Origin: Halosimplex rubrum
GTDB lineage: Archaea; Halobacteriota; Halobacteria; Halobacteriales; Haloarculaceae
Direction of reading: 5' to 3'
Length of the DNA: 64,000 nt
Assembly: GCF_013415885.1 (NCBI RefSeq)
Contig: NZ_CP058910.1
Span: 2,976,001 to 3,040,000, forward strand
A program made the translations under genes and the position numbers. Below are positions 59,705-64,000 of the stretch, in pieces. How positions within the stretch are numbered: the first letter of the stretch is position 1; each line of letters begins with the position of its first letter. The notes beneath the pieces were generated by a model. The model searched no databases, was not told where the DNA came from, and saw nothing but the letters and a program-made list of their open reading frames with translations.

Positions 59705-60787
59705 TCAGTAGGCGTGTCGCAGGACCGTCTCGCCGCTGCGTTCGACGACCACCGTGTCGTCCCCGTTGTTCCATATCGCCGAGTCGCTGCCCCAGTAGAG
59801 GGTGTCGTCGGTGTCGGTCCCCGAGCCCGTGCGGAGCGTCACCGTCTTGCCGACCGCGAGCGTGAACCCCGTCGGGAACGCGTACGTGTGGTCGGCCTCG
59901 TCGGCGACCGTCCAGCCGCCCAGCGCCAGCGACCCGTCGCCGTCGTTGCCGAACACGACGTACTCGTCGTCGCGGTTCTCGTGGTCGTTGCCCGCGGCGT
60001 CGGTGTGGACTCGCTCGACCGTCAGTCCCGACTCCGAGGTGGCGAGCGGGGCGTCCGCGCCGGATGGGGGTCCGCCGTCGCCGTCGTCCGAGGCGCCGCC
60101 CTCGCCGTCGGCCACGGTCGCGTTCGGGTCCCGACAGCGCCACAGTCCGCGCCGGTCGGCCTGGGCGTCCGACTCGGCGGCGTAGTACCGCTCCGAGCGC
60201 TGAAACGTGCTGTCGTACACCCGTGCGTGCCCGGTCGCGAGCAGTCGGTAGGTGAAGTCCGTGCGGTTCGCCGCGGTCGCGGTGCCGTCCGTCGCGGTTC
60301 TCCGGGTGGCCGTCACGCTCCCGTTCGCACCGCTCGCGTTCACGTGGACGTACGCCAGCAGCCGCCCGTAGCTACCCCGTCGGTCGGACGCCGGGTCGGT
60401 GACCAGCGTGACCCGCTCGCCGGCCAGCCACCGCTCGGCGAACGCGCTGGCGTCCTCCCCCGCCGATTCGAGGCAGGCCGCACCCGCCTCGTCGTCCGGC
60501 ACGCCCTCGTACTCCGCGGGGTCGGTGTCGGCGTGGACTTCGGGAGTGTCGACCCCCAGCAGCCGCACCGTGTCCGTCGACCCGTTCGCGTACCGCACGT
60601 CGATGGTGTCGCCGTCGACCACGTCGACCACGGTCGCCGCCGTCCCGTTCGCCACGTCCGGCGCCGCCGCCGTCGGCCCCGTGGGCGTCTCCTCGCCGAC
60701 CGAGACCGGGAATCCGGCGCAGCCGCTCAGGGCCGCCAAAAGAGCCACTGCGAAGACCGTCGCGACCCGGGCGGGTCGGCCGTTCAT
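59705..60787 (-). CDS. Thermonuclease-family lipoprotein with a C-terminal lamin-tail domain
   Basis: 360 residues from ATG at 60787. Lipoprotein signal: VFAVALLAALSGCAG, with the lipobox Cys near residue 23. Staphylococcal nuclease fold: ATVVDVVDGDTIDVRYANG, VRLLGVDTPEVHADT (catalytic R-D/E layout), YGRLLAYVHVNA, LLATGHARVY. The C-terminal 110 residues form a lamin-tail domain (NDHENRDDEYVVFGNDGDGSLALGGWTVADEADHTYAFP). So it is an exported, surface-anchored nuclease. The nuclease/lamin-tail fusion is also known in other archaea and bacteria. Confidence 0.9.
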   Translation of the reverse strand: MNGRPARVATVFAVALLAALSGCAGFPVSVGEETPTGPTAAAPDVANGTAATVVDVVDGDTIDVRYANGSTDTVRLLGVDTPEVHADTDPAEYEGVPDDEAGAACLESAGEDASAFAERWLAGERVTLVTDPASDRRGSYGRLLAYVHVNASGANGSVTATRRTATDGTATAANRTDFTYRLLATGHARVYDSTFQRSERYYAAESDAQADRRGLWRCRDPNATVADGEGGASDDGDGGPPSGADAPLATSESGLTVERVHTDAAGNDHENRDDEYVVFGNDGDGSLALGGWTVADEADHTYAFPTGFTLAVGKTVTLRTGSGTDTDDTLYWGSDSAIWNNGDDTVVVERSGETVLRHAY

Positions 60788-60875
60788 ACTGGCGTTCCGG
60801 TCGCCAGTCGCAAGAGCGTTGGTACCTCGGAGGGGACGGTGTTCGAACCGGAGCGCGTCGGCACCGTCCACAGTA

Positions 60876-62174
60876 TTACCCGTCGAGCGCGTCGGCGTCG
60901 GCTCGCAGTCGGTCGACGACCGCCGGCCGTCCGCGGACGGACAGCGCGACCGTTTCGGTCCCGTACTCGACGGATTCGACGACCGCCCGGTCGTGGGCTC
61001 GCGAGACGATCCCCATCGCGCCGTCGCGGTTGGGGAGCAGCAACTCGGCGCGCTCGGTCGGGAGTCGGTCGACGACCGCCGCGCGGAGGCGGTCGAGGTT
61101 CGTCCCCTCGCGGACGCTGACCGGGACCGGCTCGGGGGCGAGGTCGGCGACCGCCTCGCGGCGCTCGGCCAGCGCGGCGTCGTCGAGCAGGTCGACCTTG
61201 TTCAGCGCCGTGACGACGGCCGATCCGTCGACGCCCTGGCCGTCGAACACGTCCAGCGCGACTCCGACCTTCTCGCGCAACTCTGGGGGCGGGTCGCTCG
61301 CGTCGGCGACGAGGACGACCGCGTCGGCCGCCGCGGCGTCCGAGAGCGTCTCGCTGAACGACTCGACCAGCCAGTGGGGCAGGTCGGCGACGAATCCCAC
61401 GGTGTCGGTACACAGCACGCGCCGGCCGTCGACCGTCGCCCGCCGCGTCGTCGTCTCCAGCGTCTCGAACAGCCGGTCCCCCACTGCCGCCGTCACCGTC
61501 GCCGCGTCGGGGTGCTGTTCCGAGTCGCTCTCGGCGGTCCCCTCGGCCGCCATGTCGTCGGCCAGCCGGCGCAACAGCGCCGACTTCCCGGCGTTGGTGT
61601 AGCCGGCGAGGGTCACCAGGTCGAACCCCTGCTCGCGGCGCTCGGCGCGGTGCTGCTCGGCCGGGTGCGGGAGGTCCGCGAGTTTGCGTTCGAGGTCGGC
61701 GATCCGGTTTTTCACCCCGTCGAGGGGCGTCCCCTTCTCGGCGCGCCTGTTCAGCCCCTGCACGTCCGAACGCGCTTTCAGTCGCGGGAGGTCGTATCTC
61801 AACCGAGCGAGTTCGGTCTGCAGTTGCGCCCGACGCGCGCCCGCCCGGTCGGCGAAGATGGCGAGCACGAGCCGATAGCGGTCGAAGACCGCGGTTCCGT
61901 CGGGCAGCGCCTCCCTGATGGCGGCCGTCTGCCGGGGCGTCAGCTCCCCGTCGACGGCGACGAGGTCGGCGTCCGCTTCCCCCGCGCGTGCCGCGAGGTC
62001 GGCGACTTTCCCGACTCCGAAGCACGTGCCCGGATCCTCGGCGCGGGCCTGGGTCACCGCGCCGCGGACCTCGTAGCCCGCGGCCTCTGTCAACGCTCGT
62101 ATCTCCTCGGTGTCGACCGGTCGTTCGTCCGCTCGCGCCGCGATGATCGCCGTCGATCCCGTTCGTCGTCTCAT
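60876..62174 (-). CDS. hflX: HflX-family GTPase
   Basis: 432 residues from ATG at 62174 (MRRRTGSTAIIAARADERPVD). N-terminal HflX domain with GVGKVADLAARA and QTELARLRYDLPRLK, coiled stretch, then G domain: G1 TLAGYTNAGKSALL, G3 DTVGFVADLPHWLVESF, G4 NKVDLL. HflX binds the large ribosomal subunit and rescues stalled or stress-damaged ribosomes in bacteria; the archaeal role is less studied. Typical length. Confidence 0.94.
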   Translation of the reverse strand: MRRRTGSTAIIAARADERPVDTEEIRALTEAAGYEVRGAVTQARAEDPGTCFGVGKVADLAARAGEADADLVAVDGELTPRQTAAIREALPDGTAVFDRYRLVLAIFADRAGARRAQLQTELARLRYDLPRLKARSDVQGLNRRAEKGTPLDGVKNRIADLERKLADLPHPAEQHRAERREQGFDLVTLAGYTNAGKSALLRRLADDMAAEGTAESDSEQHPDAATVTAAVGDRLFETLETTTRRATVDGRRVLCTDTVGFVADLPHWLVESFSETLSDAAAADAVVLVADASDPPPELREKVGVALDVFDGQGVDGSAVVTALNKVDLLDDAALAERREAVADLAPEPVPVSVREGTNLDRLRAAVVDRLPTERAELLLPNRDGAMGIVSRAHDRAVVESVEYGTETVALSVRGRPAVVDRLRADADALDG

Positions 62175-62654
62175 GTTCGTGTGGATGTCTCTATCGTGTC
62201 GGTCTGCGTGCGATACCACCGCCCCGGCCGCCGGACCGCTGCCCGACAGCGGCCGGGCTATCGACCCGTCAGCAGTCGCCGGTCACGGCGACAGCGAACC
62301 GTCACACCGTCGCGAGCGGGCCCGTACGCGGTCGCCTCTTCCGGAGACGACACGCCAGGGCCGATGACCGGTCAGCAGAAGTGTCTGATCTCCATCGCCG
62401 TGTTCACACCGTCTCTCGCGTCCGTCAAGAGCGTTACCGTGGGGCGACACTCGTTCGCACACCTTCCAGAAAGCGCCCACTGTCGCTGGTCGGCGTCGAA
62501 CGACCGTAGGGGGTCCACGGTTTCCGCCTCCATTCGACGTGAGTTTCGCGTATACTTTGTATGTTCCCGAATACACAGACGAAGGCACGGCCCTCCGCCA
62601 CGGTCGGTCCGCGCCCGTAACGATTATGCGACCGACACCGGTAGCGAGCGGCCC
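62175..62654. other. Intergenic region, no supported gene
   Basis: About 480 bp between divergent hflX and the Nudix gene. An open frame joins it to the Nudix gene, but its upstream part is Arg/Ser-rich and unlike a real protein. A TATA-like attatg (62623-62628) serves the Nudix gene. Confidence 0.5.
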
Positions 62655-63083
62655 GTGAGCTGGCGCGACATCCGGCCGGTAGCGGTCGGCGTTCCCCGAC
62701 GCGAGGACGAGGTGCTCCTGAGTCGACTCCGCGAGGACGACGACGACATCGAGACGTTCTATCGCCCGATCGGCGGCGGGATCGAGTTCGGCGAGTCGAG
62801 CGACGAGGCGCTGGCCCGGGAGTTCGACGAGGAACTCGACGTCGCGATCGCCGAGGCCGACCTGCTGGAGACCCTGGAGAACACGTTCACGTTCGACGGT
62901 CAGCGGGGCCACGAGATCTGGTTCCTCTACGAGGTGACGCTCGCGGAGTCGTGGCCCTACGAGCGCGACGAGTTCGAGGGCAGAGAGCCCGAGGCCGACG
63001 AGACCTACAGGGCGGTCTGGACGTCGGTCGACGCGCTCGACGGCGTGACCGTCTACCCCGAACACCTCGCCTCGCTGCTCTGA
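62655..63083 (+). CDS. Nudix hydrolase
   Basis: 142 residues from GTG at 62655 (VSWRDIRPVAVGVPRREDEVL), with attatg 29 bases ahead supporting a leaderless start. The Nudix box is complete: GGGIEFGESSDEALAREFDEEL fits G-x5-E-x7-R-E-x2-E-E. ENTFTFDGQRGHEIWFLYEV follows. It hydrolyses a nucleoside diphosphate-linked substrate; the exact one is unknown. Confidence 0.9.
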   Translation: MSWRDIRPVAVGVPRREDEVLLSRLREDDDDIETFYRPIGGGIEFGESSDEALAREFDEELDVAIAEADLLETLENTFTFDGQRGHEIWFLYEVTLAESWPYERDEFEGREPEADETYRAVWTSVDALDGVTVYPEHLASLL

Positions 63084-63216
63084 CTCGCCCGACGCGCCGC
63101 CCACGGCGCGCAACCAGCGATGTCCGGAATCGACAGGCGCAAATCGCCCGAGAGCGTGCCGATCGTACGGGGTACGTGCCGCCGAGAAACAACCAGGCAC
63201 GGCTTCGAACCCGACC

Positions 63217-63813
63217 ATGGCAGACCCAACCCTCGATCCGTCGAGAACCAACAGGATCGGCACGGCGATCGGACTCGTCCTCGAAGACCAGCGCACCGCC
63301 GAGCGACGGCAGGTGATCTACACCGACGCGCGGGTGGTGCTCCTGCGCGACGAATCCGGGGGCACGACGCTCGTCCGTCGCGACGCCTTCGACGCCGAAC
63401 TCGGGACGCGCTACCGGCCGCGACCGGGCGCCGAGACGCCGAGCGACGCCGGCCAGTACGACCGCCTCCGCGAACGGCTCGCCGCCTACGAGCGCGCGGA
63501 GGGCCGCAAGGCGAAACACAAGGCCGACGCCCTCCGCGAGGCGCTGGACCTGCTCGCCGCCCCGAGCGACGGGGACGCAGACGGTGGCAGCGGCGATACG
63601 GACGACGGCGACCCGGAGGAGAGCGGCGGCGACACCGACCCGGAGGTCCCCTTCGAGGAGGTGTCCGGGATCGGCCCGAAGACCGCCGGGAAGCTCCGGA
63701 CCGCCGGCTACGTCACCGAGAGCGACGTGCGCGGCGCGGCGGACGACGCGCTGCTGGCGGTCGCCGGGCTCGGCCCGGAGAGCCTGTCGAGCCTCCGCGA
63801 GTTCGTCGGCTGA
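63217..63813 (+). CDS. Helix-hairpin-helix protein with an N-terminal conserved module
   Basis: 198 residues from ATG at 63217. The N-terminal part (RQVIYTDARVVLLRDESGGTTLVRRDAFDAELGTRY) is a small beta-rich module of a haloarchaeal family (DUF7409-like, uncertain). After a disordered acidic linker (DGDADGGSGDTDDGD) the C-terminus has two HhH-like units: FEEVSGIGPKTAGKLRTAGY and VAGLGPESLSSLREFVG. That favours DNA binding. Function unknown. Confidence 0.85.
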   Translation: MADPTLDPSRTNRIGTAIGLVLEDQRTAERRQVIYTDARVVLLRDESGGTTLVRRDAFDAELGTRYRPRPGAETPSDAGQYDRLRERLAAYERAEGRKAKHKADALREALDLLAAPSDGDADGGSGDTDDGDPEESGGDTDPEVPFEEVSGIGPKTAGKLRTAGYVTESDVRGAADDALLAVAGLGPESLSSLREFVG

Positions 63814-63817
63814 GGCC

Positions 63818-63857
63818 CGGCTACCACTCCAGCAAGGCGCGGCTACCACTCCAGCAA
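63818..63857. repeat. 22-bp tandem duplication at the end of the SAM hydroxide adenosyltransferase-like gene
   Basis: cggctaccactccagcaa occurs at 63818-63835 and again at 63840-63857, 22 bases apart. The second copy holds the stop and last codons of the minus-strand gene; the first lies outside it. Confidence 0.85.
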
Positions 63858-64000
63858 CACGCTGTCGCCGACGGACAGGCCGAACGCCTCGTCGCCGCGG
63901 CCCCTGTTGACGGCGAGTTCGACGTTGCCGTGGCTGCCGACGGTGACGAGCCTGTCGCCGGGATCCCGGGCCGCGTAGGCGTCGCGGACCGGGATCAGTT
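63843..64000 (-). CDS. SAM hydroxide adenosyltransferase-like protein (DUF62), 3' end only
   Basis: Open from the window edge to the stop at 63843-63845 (minus strand). The last 52 codons include LVTVGSHGNVELAVNRG and AFGLSVGDSVLLEW, matching the C-terminal beta domain of S-adenosyl-L-methionine hydrolase/hydroxide adenosyltransferases. The N-terminal catalytic domain lies outside the window. The HhH gene converges on it. Confidence 0.75.
   Translation of the reverse strand, partial: LIPVRDAYAARDPGDRLVTVGSHGNVELAVNRGRGDEAFGLSVGDSVLLEW

Noticed and set aside
60399-62654. Long plus-strand ORF leading into the Nudix gene
   Set aside because: It is antisense to hflX and the nuclease gene; only the part after GTG 62655 has protein-like composition.

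Overview
The window is high-GC chromosomal DNA of a halophilic archaeon (class Halobacteria; the gene content would suit a Haloarculaceae-type genome, but that is an inference). The evidence is acidic proteins throughout, TATA-box promoters set about 27 bases before near-leaderless starts, an intron-containing tRNA-Trp, Tat-type lipoproteins, a HalOD1 domain, a bacterio-opsin-activator-type regulator, haloarchaea-only small families and archaeal IS6-type transposition.

Layout. 1-4.5 kb: two convergent VOC dioxygenase-like genes, a partner hydrolase, an aldehyde dehydrogenase and a short-chain dehydrogenase. 4.5-6.6 kb: an AT-rich island with two co-oriented genes of unknown function, possibly a toxin/antitoxin-like pair. 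6.7-20.4 kb: branched-chain amino-acid synthesis (leuA, ilvB, ilvN, ilvC, a small unknown gene, leuC, leuD), then a membrane protein, a long chemotaxis transducer and a cyclase that separate leuB from leuCD. Both leuA and ilvB are preceded by short ORFs placed right behind a TATA box. 20.4-24.3 kb: small conserved genes, a TrkA-N/DHH protein, tRNA-Lys(CUU) and an aldo-keto reductase.

24.3-27.9 kb is a mobile island beside tRNA-Val(UAC). It contains two tandem units, each ordered winged-helix gene, cargo, integrase fragment. The units share their end modules but carry different cargo; a vapBC pair and a duplicated tRNA 3' end follow. 27.9-41.8 kb is ordinary core genome: DUF192, an ABC exporter, UspA proteins, acetyltransferases, a DHH phosphoesterase, a molybdate transporter (modA, modB, with no ATPase gene) divergent from a ModE-like regulator across a palindromic operator, guaB, and DUF5794/DUF5795 proteins.

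41.8-46.7 kb is a second mobile region: an intact IS6-type element with a perfect 8-bp target duplication, tRNA-Trp with its 103-nt intron, a lipoprotein gene broken by two in-frame stops, a full-length tyrosine integrase, two degenerate copies of the tRNA-Trp 3' end, and a PD-(D/E)XK-like protein with two tandem C-terminal repeats. 46.8-54.6 kb is a six-gene MoxR/DUF58/VWA operon. 54.7-64 kb holds a HalOD1 protein, a zinc-finger protein, a large GAF/bacterio-opsin-activator regulator, a zinc alcohol dehydrogenase, a nuclease/lamin-tail lipoprotein, HflX, a Nudix protein, a helix-hairpin-helix protein and the end of a SAM hydroxide adenosyltransferase-like gene.

The least explained parts are the tandem modular elements at tRNA-Val, the AT-rich pair at 5-6.5 kb, the zinc-ribbon/HEPN-like cargo protein, the PD-(D/E)XK-like repeat protein and the mini-ORFs ahead of leuA and ilvB. 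All family assignments come from motif recognition; no database search was run.
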